From contig BOWX01000004.1 in NCBI GenBank assembly GCA_019650355.1, forward strand, positions 1 through 64,000: 64,000 bases of DNA, written 5' to 3'. The notes under the pieces are model-generated. The model saw only the letters and a program-made list of their open reading frames with translations, made no database searches and was not told the origin of the DNA. This document shows positions 8,492-16,314 of this stretch, piece after piece. Numbering within the stretch: the first letter of the stretch is position 1; every line of letters begins with the position of its first letter. The position numbers were made by a program, and so were the translations under genes. This DNA is from Fidelibacterota bacterium (GTDB lineage: Bacteria; Fidelibacterota; Marinisomatia; Marinisomatales; Marinisomataceae).

Positions 8492-11400
8492 ATGATTAAT
8501 AATAAAGGTCTTATAACAACACTTATTTTAGCAGTTCTTTCAACATTATATCTTGGAAGTGTTTGGAATGATTTTTTTGGTACATTAAGCGTAAATGTAT
8601 CCATGGATCGTCAACAGGCAATTAAAGCTGCATCAGATGCTTCAAAGCAATTTACAATATTAGATGATTCATTTGAGCAAGCATCCATATATAATTTTGA
8701 CGATTCTCTACGAAACTTTGTTGAGTTAAAACAAGGTGGTAAAGAGAAATTCCAAGAGATAATCGATAATGATGTTTATTCACCATATAATTGGATGGTT
8801 CGTTCCTATAAAGAAGGTGAGATTATTGAAGCAATGTTTCAATTTAAGCCTGATGGAAGTCCAAACGGATATAGAATTAAAATTCCTGAAGATTATGATT
8901 CTGATAGTCTTGACGAAGAAGATGCCTTAGCATTAGTTGAACAAAACATTAATAATCAATGGTCTGGAAATTTCAGTGATTATAATCTTATTGAATCTTC
9001 ATTTAAAGAAATGCCAAATGGAAGAGTAGATCATTCTTTTCTTTTTGAGCACAATCTACAAGATATTGGAGAAGCAAAATATAGATTACGAGCAACAGTC
9101 TCAGGCTCAATTATAAACTCTGTAAGCCCTTTTGCATTTGTTCCTGAATCATTTCAAAGAGAATTTGCTAATATAAGATCTGATAATGATACAATTGCTA
9201 TTTTTGCCAATTTTGCATTCTTAGGAATTTATTTATTAGGTATTGGTGTGACTTCACTAATAATTTTTTATAGAAATGGCTGGTTAAGATGGAAAAAGTC
9301 AGTATTAGCTGCTGCTTTTGTTGCTCTTTTTTCAAATATTCTTTTAAATCTTAATTTCTATCCTACGATTTGGATGGCCTATGATACAGCCTCCTCAAAA
9401 TCTCAATTTTTAACAGAACAATTATTGGGAATGATAGCCAATGGAATTCTTATGTTCTTCATTTTGGCTGCCTCATTTATCACAGCTGAGTCATTAACAA
9501 GAAGAGCATTTCCTAAGCACATTCAAATTTGGAAGACATGGAGTTCTAACGTTGCAAACTCAAAACGCGTATTAAATGATACTATTTTTGCTTACTTGAT
9601 TGTTCCAATTAAACTAGCTCTTGTAGGAGCATTTTATATACTCATGGAAAGAAATTTTGGATTCTGGTCTCCAGCTTCATCATCATTTGATCCTAATTAT
9701 TTAGCATCTATTTTCCCGTGGTACACAGGTTTAGCTATATCTTTACAAGCTGGTTTTTGGGAAGAAATGTTATTTAGAGCAGTTCCAATCGCTGCAGGGG
9801 TTTTAATTGGTCAACGATATAATATGCGCTTTACAGGATTAATGGTAGCTATGGTAGTCCAGGCATTAATTTTTGGTGCTGGACATGCTAATTATCCTGC
9901 GCAGCCATCATATGCGAGAGTCGTTGAATTATTTTTACCATCAATTGTGGTTTATGGTATGATTTATTTACGATTAGGAGTTGTCTTTGGAGCTATTACT
10001 CACTATGTATATGATGTTGTATTATTTTCTTTACCAATTTGGTATTCTTCAGGATATATTTTTGATAAGTTTATGACAGTTGTTGGAGGATTAATTCCTT
10101 TGCTTGTTATTTTATATTTTAGAATGAAACATCAGAAATGGTCTGATGTAGATTCTTCATCATTAAATGAAGGTTTTGTACCTACTCCACCAGAGAAAAA
10201 AACTGCTGAAGAACCAGAAGTCGTTAGTACTGTTCCATCAGCTTCTAATGTTTTAAACCCAAAAATTATTGGAATAGCTCTAATATTTGTTATTGGAATT
10301 TTTAGTACTTTTAAATTGTCTAATGTAGAGGTTCCTGTTAATTCACCATCAATTGACAAAGAAGAGGCAATTTCAATAGCAAATCAATTCTTATCAGATA
10401 ACAATATCACATTACCTGACGGATATAATGCCTATGCATTTGATGATAGCTCATATCCTGCATCCTCATTCATTTGGGAGGAGCTTGGGGAAGAGACGTA
10501 TTTATCGTTACTTGGATCTTACGTTTTAGGACCTAGGTGGAAAGTGAGGTTTGCAAAATTTGATGGGCCAGTAGAATCACGTGCAAGAGAAGTAATGGTA
10601 TCGATGGATTTCGATGGAAATATTTTGAGATTTAATAATAGGTTTCCAGAAGATGAAGCGGGTAAGCAGCTAAGCAGAGAAGAAGCACAAGTACTTGCTG
10701 AAAATGCGTTATCTGAATATTTAGGTATGAATATATCTGCTGTTACTCTTACCAGTGCTCAAGAATCTCAAAAGCCTAATAGGTTAGATTGGACATTTAC
10801 TTTTACAGATAATAATGAGCTGGAGTATGAAGGTGCAAAGCTTCAAAATATTATCTCCATATCAGGAGATAAGATATCTGGATTCACAAAGTTTGTTTTT
10901 GTTCCTGAAGAGTGGATAAGAATGAAACGAGATCGTGAAGGTTTATCAGGTATTATAGGTACTCTATTTACCGTTCCTGGTGCAATCTTTGTAATAGGAT
11001 TATTATTAATGAGATCATTTAAGTTATTAATGGATCGAAAGATAAATGTTAGAAAAGGTCTAATTTTTGGTTCATTTGCTATCTTTGGAATTCTTAGTGT
11101 CTTTAATGATTCATCATTCCTTAATACCATGCCAACAAATCAACCTATTGAAAATTTGATGACTACATACTACATATCTTCAATAGGTGGGGCACTGATT
11201 GCTCTTGGACTAATTAATATATTATTGTTTGGAACGCTGAATAAGCTTGTACAACCATCAATAAATAATATCAAAATAAAAGATGCAATTCTTGGAGGGA
11301 TAATTGTAGCATTAACCATGATTGCTTCATTGGTATTAGCTGGCTCTTTTCAGTTAAACTTAAATCCAAATTTTGCAAGTTTTAATCTTACTTCATATTA

Positions 11401-11839
11401 TCCTCTTTATGATACATTAAATGCATATACGTTTTTTGGGCCTATTGCTTTTAATATTTTTCTTGCAGCCATGTTGTATGATATCACAAAAGGGTGGAGT
11501 AACGATATAAAAGGTAACCTGATTGCTTATATACTAGTTGTTGCAGTATTTACAAGCGACGTAGGGTTTCAATATGATATAGGTAGCTCTATAATGATTG
11601 CACTGCTTTATGGAGCCTTAATTTTTGCAATTTTTAAATTTATAATTAAGAACAATTATGCAATGATTCCATTTTATACATTATTTATGAGATTTTATGA
11701 TAGATTTGCTGCTTCTGATTTCGGCGCAGTGTCATCTTATTCAAATGAATTATTATTTCTTGGATTGTCATTAATTTTAGCATCTTTTGTAATGGTTTCT
11801 TTGACGAAGAAACTATTTAATATGAATGTAAAAGGATAA
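8492..11839 (+). CDS. Giant duplicated CPBP-family intramembrane protease (CAAX/Abi-like)
   Basis: 1115 residues, much longer than usual CPBP proteases (about 200-300). The catalytic motif EEMLFR is at about 424-429, a His lies in GAGHANYP near 465, and a third motif THYVYDV lies near 504; these match the glutamyl intramembrane protease core. Before it is one TM helix, then a roughly 200-residue extracytoplasmic region and several TM helices. A Pro/Glu linker (about 555-585) leads to a second half with the same order: TM, a similar extracytoplasmic domain ending FVFVPEEWIRMKR (compare FAFVPESFQREFA in the first half), then TM helices. The second half has no EExxxR, so it may be non-catalytic. 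Substrates are unknown. Confidence 0.85.
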   Translation: MINNKGLITTLILAVLSTLYLGSVWNDFFGTLSVNVSMDRQQAIKAASDASKQFTILDDSFEQASIYNFDDSLRNFVELKQGGKEKFQEIIDNDVYSPYNWMVRSYKEGEIIEAMFQFKPDGSPNGYRIKIPEDYDSDSLDEEDALALVEQNINNQWSGNFSDYNLIESSFKEMPNGRVDHSFLFEHNLQDIGEAKYRLRATVSGSIINSVSPFAFVPESFQREFANIRSDNDTIAIFANFAFLGIYLLGIGVTSLIIFYRNGWLRWKKSVLAAAFVALFSNILLNLNFYPTIWMAYDTASSKSQFLTEQLLGMIANGILMFFILAASFITAESLTRRAFPKHIQIWKTWSSNVANSKRVLNDTIFAYLIVPIKLALVGAFYILMERNFGFWSPASSSFDPNYLASIFPWYTGLAISLQAGFWEEMLFRAVPIAAGVLIGQRYNMRFTGLMVAMVVQALIFGAGHANYPAQPSYARVVELFLPSIVVYGMIYLRLGVVFGAITHYVYDVVLFSLPIWYSSGYIFDKFMTVVGGLIPLLVILYFRMKHQKWSDVDSSSLNEGFVPTPPEKKTAEEPEVVSTVPSASNVLNPKIIGIALIFVIGIFSTFKLSNVEVPVNSPSIDKEEAISIANQFLSDNNITLPDGYNAYAFDDSSYPASSFIWEELGEETYLSLLGSYVLGPRWKVRFAKFDGPVESRAREVMVSMDFDGNILRFNNRFPEDEAGKQLSREEAQVLAENALSEYLGMNISAVTLTSAQESQKPNRLDWTFTFTDNNELEYEGAKLQNIISISGDKISGFTKFVFVPEEWIRMKRDREGLSGIIGTLFTVPGAIFVIGLLLMRSFKLLMDRKINVRKGLIFGSFAIFGILSVFNDSSFLNTMPTNQPIENLMTTYYISSIGGALIALGLINILLFGTLNKLVQPSINNIKIKDAILGGIIVALTMIASLVLAGSFQLNLNPNFASFNLTSYYPLYDTLNAYTFFGPIAFNIFLAAMLYDITKGWSNDIKGNLIAYILVVAVFTSDVGFQYDIGSSIMIALLYGALIFAIFKFIIKNNYAMIPFYTLFMRFYDRFAASDFGAVSSYSNELLFLGLSLILASFVMVSLTKKLFNMNVKG

Positions 11840-11858
11840 AATATATTATATTCCTTGA

Positions 11859-12656
11859 ATGTCTTATTTTAAAGGAAAAACAGTCATAGTAACTGGTGCT
11901 TCTTCAGGAATTGGAGAAGCAACAGCAAAAGAGTTCTTATTGCAAGGCGCTAAAGTAATTTTAGTAGCAAGAAGTGAGTCTAAAATGAATGATTCATTTA
12001 AAGATTTTAATCAAGATTCTTACTCAATCTATCCATTCGATCTAACTAATTTAGATGACATTGATTCTTTTGTAAAAATGTTAATTGAAAAGGAAGGCCC
12101 AATTGATATTTTGTTTAATAATGCTGGTGTTAGTCAGTTTGGATATTTCGAGGAAAGTGATTTATCAGTTTTAGATAAGATTATGGAGCTAGACTTCTTT
12201 TCTGTTGTTCAATTTACGAAATCAATTTTACCTCACATGGTAGATAAAAAATCTGGTCAAATTGTAACAAATACCAGTGTTGCAGGCCTAGTTGGATCAA
12301 GAAATAGATCATTTTATTCTTCAGCTAAATTTGCTTTACATGGTTTTTTTGATAGCATAAGATCTGAAATAATACATCATAATGTTCATGTTACGATAAT
12401 TGCTCCAGGTAGAGTAGCAACTGATGTGGGTAAAAATGCATTAACTGCTAGTGGTGAACCTTATGGTAGGGATGACAGAGGTCATCGAAAAGGTTTAACA
12501 TCTCTTGAGGCAGCCAAGAGAATTCTCAATGCGATTAAAAGCAAAAAAAGAGAAGCTGTAATTGCAAAGTGGAATGATATTGCATGGTTAGCTGTTTATA
12601 TAAGAAAATTTTCTCCTTCTTTATATTTTTTCTTAGCTAGAAGAATAGTAGCATAA
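11859..12656 (+). CDS. SDR-family oxidoreductase (DHRS7-like)
   Basis: Short-chain dehydrogenase, 265 residues. TGASSGIG (about 11-18), NNAG at about 88, catalytic NTSVAGLVG and YSSAKFALHGF are present, followed by PGRVATDVG. The C-terminal extension after residue 220 contains AKWNDIAWLAVYIRKF and hydrophobic residues, typical of DHRS7-like enzymes that sit on membranes and act on lipid or retinoid-type substrates. It lies 19 bases after the CPBP gene and 6 bases before plsC, so a lipid-related substrate is plausible but unproven. Confidence 0.85.
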   Translation: MSYFKGKTVIVTGASSGIGEATAKEFLLQGAKVILVARSESKMNDSFKDFNQDSYSIYPFDLTNLDDIDSFVKMLIEKEGPIDILFNNAGVSQFGYFEESDLSVLDKIMELDFFSVVQFTKSILPHMVDKKSGQIVTNTSVAGLVGSRNRSFYSSAKFALHGFFDSIRSEIIHHNVHVTIIAPGRVATDVGKNALTASGEPYGRDDRGHRKGLTSLEAAKRILNAIKSKKREAVIAKWNDIAWLAVYIRKFSPSLYFFLARRIVA

Positions 12657-12662
12657 TTTTTT

Positions 12663-13400
12663 ATGAAATATAGTATACTAGAAGATCCACGATATAGACA
12701 TATTGCTGAGCCAAAATCAATATTATTTCAAATTTTTTCTTTTATTTTTGATTTATATGCTAATACGGTTTTGACATTCTATACTCCTGTTAAAGTGATT
12801 GGAAGGGAGAATATACCTAAGGATAAACCATTTATTTTTGTGAGTAATCATAATAGTCATATGGACATTGCAATTTTAGCATATGCTACAAGAATGGGTT
12901 ATGAAAAATTTGGTTTTTTGGCTGCAAAAGATTATTGGTTTGACAATAATTTTAGAAGAAGATTTTTTAAAAATTTAATTAACCTTATCCCAATTAGTCG
13001 TAAACAAAATCCTGAATCTTTAGACTTGGAAGATACTATGACACTTTCGAAAGCATTTATGGGTCTTGGAAATAATATTATTATTTTTCCTGAAGGTTCC
13101 AGAGGAGAACCTGGGAAAATGCAAAGATTTAGAAAGGGTGCAGTAAAATTTTCTATGGGATTGGATGTACCTATCTTGCCAGCCGCAATCATTGGTGCAG
13201 ACAAAGCATGGCCAAAAGGTGAAAAATGGATGCAGTCTGTCCCAATTACGGTCAAAATCTTACCAAAAGTTGATCCCCCTAAAACCGAAGAGCTTTCTAA
13301 AACAGCTTATAATAAGGCTCTTTCAAAATTGACTAAAGAACTTGAAACCAAGATTACAAATCAAGTAAAAGAACTAGAAGAAACTACTAGCCCTGAGTAA
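12663..13400 (+). CDS. plsC: 1-acyl-sn-glycerol-3-phosphate acyltransferase (PlsC family)
   Basis: Transfers an acyl group to lysophosphatidic acid or a related lysolipid at the inner membrane face. The NHxxxxD catalytic motif is SNHNSHMDIA (about 60-69). The glycerol-phosphate-binding motif is FPEGSRGEPGKMQRFRKG (about 142-159), followed by PILPAAIIG. An N-terminal hydrophobic segment (about 20-40) can anchor it. 245 residues, intact. Its 3' end overlaps the convergent Rieske gene by 14 bases, so the two transcripts run into each other. Confidence 0.9.
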   Translation: MKYSILEDPRYRHIAEPKSILFQIFSFIFDLYANTVLTFYTPVKVIGRENIPKDKPFIFVSNHNSHMDIAILAYATRMGYEKFGFLAAKDYWFDNNFRRRFFKNLINLIPISRKQNPESLDLEDTMTLSKAFMGLGNNIIIFPEGSRGEPGKMQRFRKGAVKFSMGLDVPILPAAIIGADKAWPKGEKWMQSVPITVKILPKVDPPKTEELSKTAYNKALSKLTKELETKITNQVKELEETTSPE

Positions 13401-14049
13401 TTGTAATTATTGTACTGTCAGCATTTAATGAAGCTTGGTATCTAGTTAAAGATCCTGAAGCTGGACCAGAAATAACATTTCCATTGAAGTCAAAAACAGA
13501 GTTGTGACTTGGACAAATTAAGTTATTTGCAGCATTGTTAATATTCACTGTGAAACCTGCGTGAGTACAATTTCTTGACAAAGCTCGAACTCCAGAATTA
13601 CTTGTCCTTAAGACAATGATACCTCTATTGTCGAACGTATCACTTCCACTAAGAGCAATTCCATTACCAACGGTTTGTAATGTTTCATAGATCATAGTAA
13701 TGTTAATGGTAATTACTCCTGTTGATACATCATAGTTGTATCCTGTATCTCCAGAACCACCACCATTATTGCCGCCGCCGCCAGTATTACCACCGCCGCC
13801 AGTATTACCACCGCCGCCAGTATTACCACCACCGCCAGTATTACCACCACCGCCAGTGTCTCCGCCTCCATCAGTATCTCCACCTGAAGATGTTGGAGAA
13901 CCTCCACCACCACAAGCTTCAAGAATGAATGCAGATCCACCAATTAGGGTCAAAGTAGATGCTTTTCTGATAAAATCTCTTCGAGAAGGATCTGTGGCTT
14001 GCTTATCTAAGCAATCACAGTCACATGTTTTTTTTATTTTATCTGTCAT
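13387..14049 (-). CDS. Tat-exported Rieske [2Fe-2S] lipoprotein with Gly/Asn/Thr repeat linker
   Basis: 220 residues from the ATG at 14049; an in-frame TTG six bases upstream is less likely. The N-terminus has a Cys cluster (TCDCDCLDK), a twin-arginine motif SRRDFIRKAS and a lipobox (LEAC). A linker of repeated GGGGNT units follows (about 55-100). The C-terminal Rieske fold has ligands CTH at about 161-163 and CPSH at about 179-182, the C-x-H/C-x2-H pattern for one 2Fe-2S cluster. No cytochrome b of a bc1 complex is nearby. It is divergent from the b561-like gene, which suggests a joint electron-transfer role. Confidence 0.85.
   Translation of the reverse strand: MTDKIKKTCDCDCLDKQATDPSRRDFIRKASTLTLIGGSAFILEACGGGGSPTSSGGDTDGGGDTGGGGNTGGGGNTGGGGNTGGGGNTGGGGNNGGGSGDTGYNYDVSTGVITINITMIYETLQTVGNGIALSGSDTFDNRGIIVLRTSNSGVRALSRNCTHAGFTVNINNAANNLICPSHNSVFDFNGNVISGPASGSLTRYQASLNADSTIITITQG
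13771..13856 (-). repeat. 18-base tandem repeat coding for a GGGGNT linker
   Basis: Four full copies (13783-13854) of an 18-base unit reading AGTATTACCACCGCCGCC on the plus strand, plus flanking partial copies. Copies differ only at GCC/ACC, which are synonymous Gly codons on the coding minus strand. It sits between the lipobox and the Rieske domain and makes a flexible glycine-rich spacer. Its GC content is far above the surroundings. Copy number could vary between strains by slippage. Confidence 0.9.
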
Positions 14050-14075
14050 GGTCAAAAATATAATAAAAAAAAATT

Positions 14076-14110
14076 AATATTAAAATTTGATACTAAAAAT
14101 TTTTAATATT
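14076..14110. promoter_or_regulatory. Inverted repeat in the shared Rieske/b561-like intergenic region
   Basis: AATATTAAAA (14076-14085) and TTTTAATATT (14101-14110) are perfect 10-base arms separated by 15 bases, within the 68-base gap between two divergent genes. This could be a shared operator or simply AT-rich sequence. No clear -35/-10 pair can be assigned with confidence. Confidence 0.35.
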
Positions 14111-14117
14111 GTAGGTC

Positions 14118-14771
14118 ATGAATCACTTAAAAATTGTGAATTTAAAAAGAATCATAATGTTTAGTTTATTTTGTTCGTTATTATTTTCTCAATCAATAGT
14201 AACACAAGAATCTTATGATTCAAGGTTTACTCCTCCTGAGATCGGGTTGCCAGAAAATATGCCTTATGTCAAATCTTTAATTTGGGGAGAAGAGGGTGCA
14301 TTTAGAAAGTTAAATATTGGTCCTGAAACCAGAATTGAAGAACTAAAGTTGCGCAGAAAAATGCTTCAAGCTCATCAGTGGTTAGGTATTATAACTTTAG
14401 CTGGTTTAGCTTATCAATATGACGTAGGTAAAAAACTTTATGATGGTGATGATAGCGATTATTGGGAATCACATTATGATAAGCACAAAGCTATGGGGTA
14501 TTTTACATATATGACCTACATGTCAACAGCTTCAATGTCATTTTTTTCTCCTCCTGCTCGAAAGTATGACAACAATATGAGTTCAATAAAATTTCATAGA
14601 AGAATGGCTGCTTTACATTTTACTGCAATGATGGCTCAACCGTTCTTAGCAAAAAAAGCGGTAGAAAATGGCAAGAGGTATAATGAGCTAATGGATGCTC
14701 ATTTAAAAGCAGGAACAGTAGCATTTTTTGCTCTAAGCTTGGATGCGTTAGGAATTACATTTTTTAAATGA
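14118..14771 (+). CDS. Cytochrome b561-like four-helix membrane protein with signal peptide
   Basis: 217 residues. A hydrophobic start (KRIIMFSLFCSLLFSQ) looks like a cleavable signal peptide. Four hydrophobic helices follow, each carrying a His near its end or middle: AHQWLGIITLAG, KHKAMGYFTYMTY, FHRRMAALHFTAMM and AHLKAGTVAFFAL. This pattern suggests b-heme ligation as in cytochrome b561-type proteins, but sequence-level membership is my inference. Its stop overlaps the start of yceI by 4 bases (ATGA), and b561 and YceI are commonly neighbours in bacteria. It may pass electrons between quinol and periplasmic partners such as the divergent Rieske lipoprotein. Confidence 0.55.
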   Translation: MNHLKIVNLKRIIMFSLFCSLLFSQSIVTQESYDSRFTPPEIGLPENMPYVKSLIWGEEGAFRKLNIGPETRIEELKLRRKMLQAHQWLGIITLAGLAYQYDVGKKLYDGDDSDYWESHYDKHKAMGYFTYMTYMSTASMSFFSPPARKYDNNMSSIKFHRRMAALHFTAMMAQPFLAKKAVENGKRYNELMDAHLKAGTVAFFALSLDALGITFFK

Positions 14772-15307
14772 AGAAATTTATTTCCATATTATTTTTCCAA
14801 TGCCTCTTTGCTCAATCATTTGTTGAGTTTGACTTAACCAAAAGTTTTATCTCTTATGACGGTAAACATCCTGCTCATAATTGGACTGGTATATCGAAAG
14901 ATATTCAAGGAACTTTTGAGATAAATAAACAAGATTTAACACAATCAAAAGTAGACTTATTTGTTCCAGTATTTAGCTTTGATAGTAAAAATGCTAATCG
15001 AGATTCAAATATGCTAGATGTTGTTGAAGAATATTACTACCCATTTGTCAGATTCACTTCTTCCAAAATAAACAAATCAGAAAGCGGATTCGATGTAGTT
15101 GGTAATCTTAGTTTTCATGGAATAACAAAAGAATTTACTATTCCAGTAGAGCTAAATGAAGACAATGAAAATATTATAGTTACATCAGATTTTTCAATAA
15201 TGCTTACGGATTTTAAAATTAAAAGACCTGCATTATTAACTATTAAAATTCGAAATCAAGTGGATATAAAGGTCTACTTAGTGGGATCTATAGAAAATCA
15301 GAAATAA
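14768..15307 (+). CDS. YceI-family periplasmic lipid-binding protein
   Basis: 179 residues. A signal peptide (MKKFISILFFQCLFAQ) is followed by the YceI lipocalin-like beta barrel: FVEFDLTKSFISYDGKHPAHNW, VPVFSFDSKNANRDSNMLDVVE, YPFVRFTSSKI and GNLSFHGITKEFTIP. Family members bind isoprenoid chains, including ubiquinone-like lipids, in the periplasm. Coupled to the b561-like gene by an ATGA overlap. Together they could load or shuttle an isoprenoid quinone; that role is inferred from context. Confidence 0.9.
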   Translation: MKKFISILFFQCLFAQSFVEFDLTKSFISYDGKHPAHNWTGISKDIQGTFEINKQDLTQSKVDLFVPVFSFDSKNANRDSNMLDVVEEYYYPFVRFTSSKINKSESGFDVVGNLSFHGITKEFTIPVELNEDNENIIVTSDFSIMLTDFKIKRPALLTIKIRNQVDIKVYLVGSIENQK

Positions 15308-15330
15308 CTTTGATAATTAATTATCCAAAG
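15308..15330. terminator. Palindromic AT-rich hairpin between convergent genes
   Basis: GATAATTAATTATC (15312-15325) is a perfect 14-base palindrome. It is extended by CTTT (15308-15311) and AAAG (15327-15330) around one unpaired C. It sits directly after the yceI stop and overlaps the last codons of the 37-residue minus-strand gene. It could end transcription from both sides, although no long T-tract follows on the plus strand. Confidence 0.45.
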
Positions 15331-15434
15331 AGATAAAACGTTTTATTTGGTACCATAACAAGCAAGAAAAAAATCATATGCAGAGATATAATGATACCGA
15401 ATATTGCTAGTAGTTTTATTGTGTTTTTATCCAT
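15321..15434 (-). CDS. 37-residue single-helix membrane protein
   Basis: ATG at 15434, one base after the stop of the DUF1295 gene, to TAA at 15321-15323. The product is a basic N-terminus (MDKNTIKLL) followed by one hydrophobic helix (about 8-28) and a short tail (PNKTFYLFG). The tight coupling and TM character favour a real gene, perhaps a small subunit or regulator of the upstream membrane enzyme. No homologue is known to me. Confidence 0.5.
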   Translation of the reverse strand: MDKNTIKLLAIFGIIISLHMIFFLLVMVPNKTFYLFG

Positions 15435-15435
15435 A

Positions 15436-16314
15436 TTATCCTTTAAATAAGCGCTTTAATATAGTGATTTCTGGGAATAAAATATGAACTCTTTTTTGAT
15501 AATCTTCGTACTGAGGTCTTGTTCTTAATATTTTAATTTCAATCCATGGAATACTAGCATACCAAAACATTGCTGTCATAGCTATTGGAGCTAATAACAA
15601 ATAGTTCAGGCCTGTAAAAGAATATCCAAAAACAAAGATTCCCCACCAAAACATAATTTCTCCGTAGTAGTTGGGATGCCTAGAATAGTTCCATAAGCCT
15701 GTTTCAATTATACCCGTTCCACTAGGATGAATTTTTCGAAAAGCATGTAGCTGTTTATCACTTATGATTTCTAGTAGTACACCAATTATACATAATCCAA
15801 AACCTAGAAAAATTGTCCAATTATAGCTTTGTGAAAAATTTTGAGCCATAGGCATGCAGCAGAAAAAAACAATGAAAGTAGGAAAGAAATGAATCCCGCC
15901 AAGATTACCTATAATTTCAAATGAATTTCCGAGATTGTTTCTCATGTCAATATATCGCCAATCTTCATGGTGTAATCCATCCCAAGTTTTCATCCAGTTG
16001 TAAGTCAATCTTAATGACCAAAAAAGAACTGCTAGCATAAGGAGTAAAGAAGGAGTATTAATCACATAATTATTTTCAGCTAACCAAAAGAATGCAATGA
16101 ATGGAGGAATGACAGACCAGTATGGATCATAAAAAGATGAATTTTTAAAGTATACACTAAATGAATAAATGACAAATGTTGCAACAATATCAGCGATTAG
16201 AATTTGTAACATTGATGACATATGGGAAGAAAATTGTAAAGATATAAAACCTAAAATTACTGCAATAACATATGCAGTAAGAACCGTTAAAAGACCTTTA
16301 GTTTTGATTGTCAT
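15436..16314 (-). CDS. DUF1295 membrane protein (steroid 5-alpha-reductase/ICMT-like fold)
   Basis: 292 residues with about 8 hydrophobic segments. The C-terminal signature GLWNYSRHPNYYGEIMFWWG (about 215-234) is the NADPH/SAM-type lipid-enzyme motif of DUF1295 proteins, which share the fold of steroid 5-alpha reductases and isoprenylcysteine methyltransferases. It probably reduces or methylates a hydrophobic lipid in the membrane; the substrate is unknown. It overlaps the upstream flippase-like gene by 17 bases, so the genes are co-translated. Confidence 0.85.
   Translation of the reverse strand: MTIKTKGLLTVLTAYVIAVILGFISLQFSSHMSSMLQILIADIVATFVIYSFSVYFKNSSFYDPYWSVIPPFIAFFWLAENNYVINTPSLLLMLAVLFWSLRLTYNWMKTWDGLHHEDWRYIDMRNNLGNSFEIIGNLGGIHFFPTFIVFFCCMPMAQNFSQSYNWTIFLGFGLCIIGVLLEIISDKQLHAFRKIHPSGTGIIETGLWNYSRHPNYYGEIMFWWGIFVFGYSFTGLNYLLLAPIAMTAMFWYASIPWIEIKILRTRPQYEDYQKRVHILFPEITILKRLFKG

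Noticed and set aside
13771-13856. CRISPR-like repeat array
   Set aside because: Repeats are directly abutting, in frame, coding, and without spacers or cas genes.
13722-14077. Long Pro/His-rich open frames opposite the Rieske gene
   Set aside because: They are produced by the 18-base Gly-codon repeat read on the other strand; no start site and no conserved motif.
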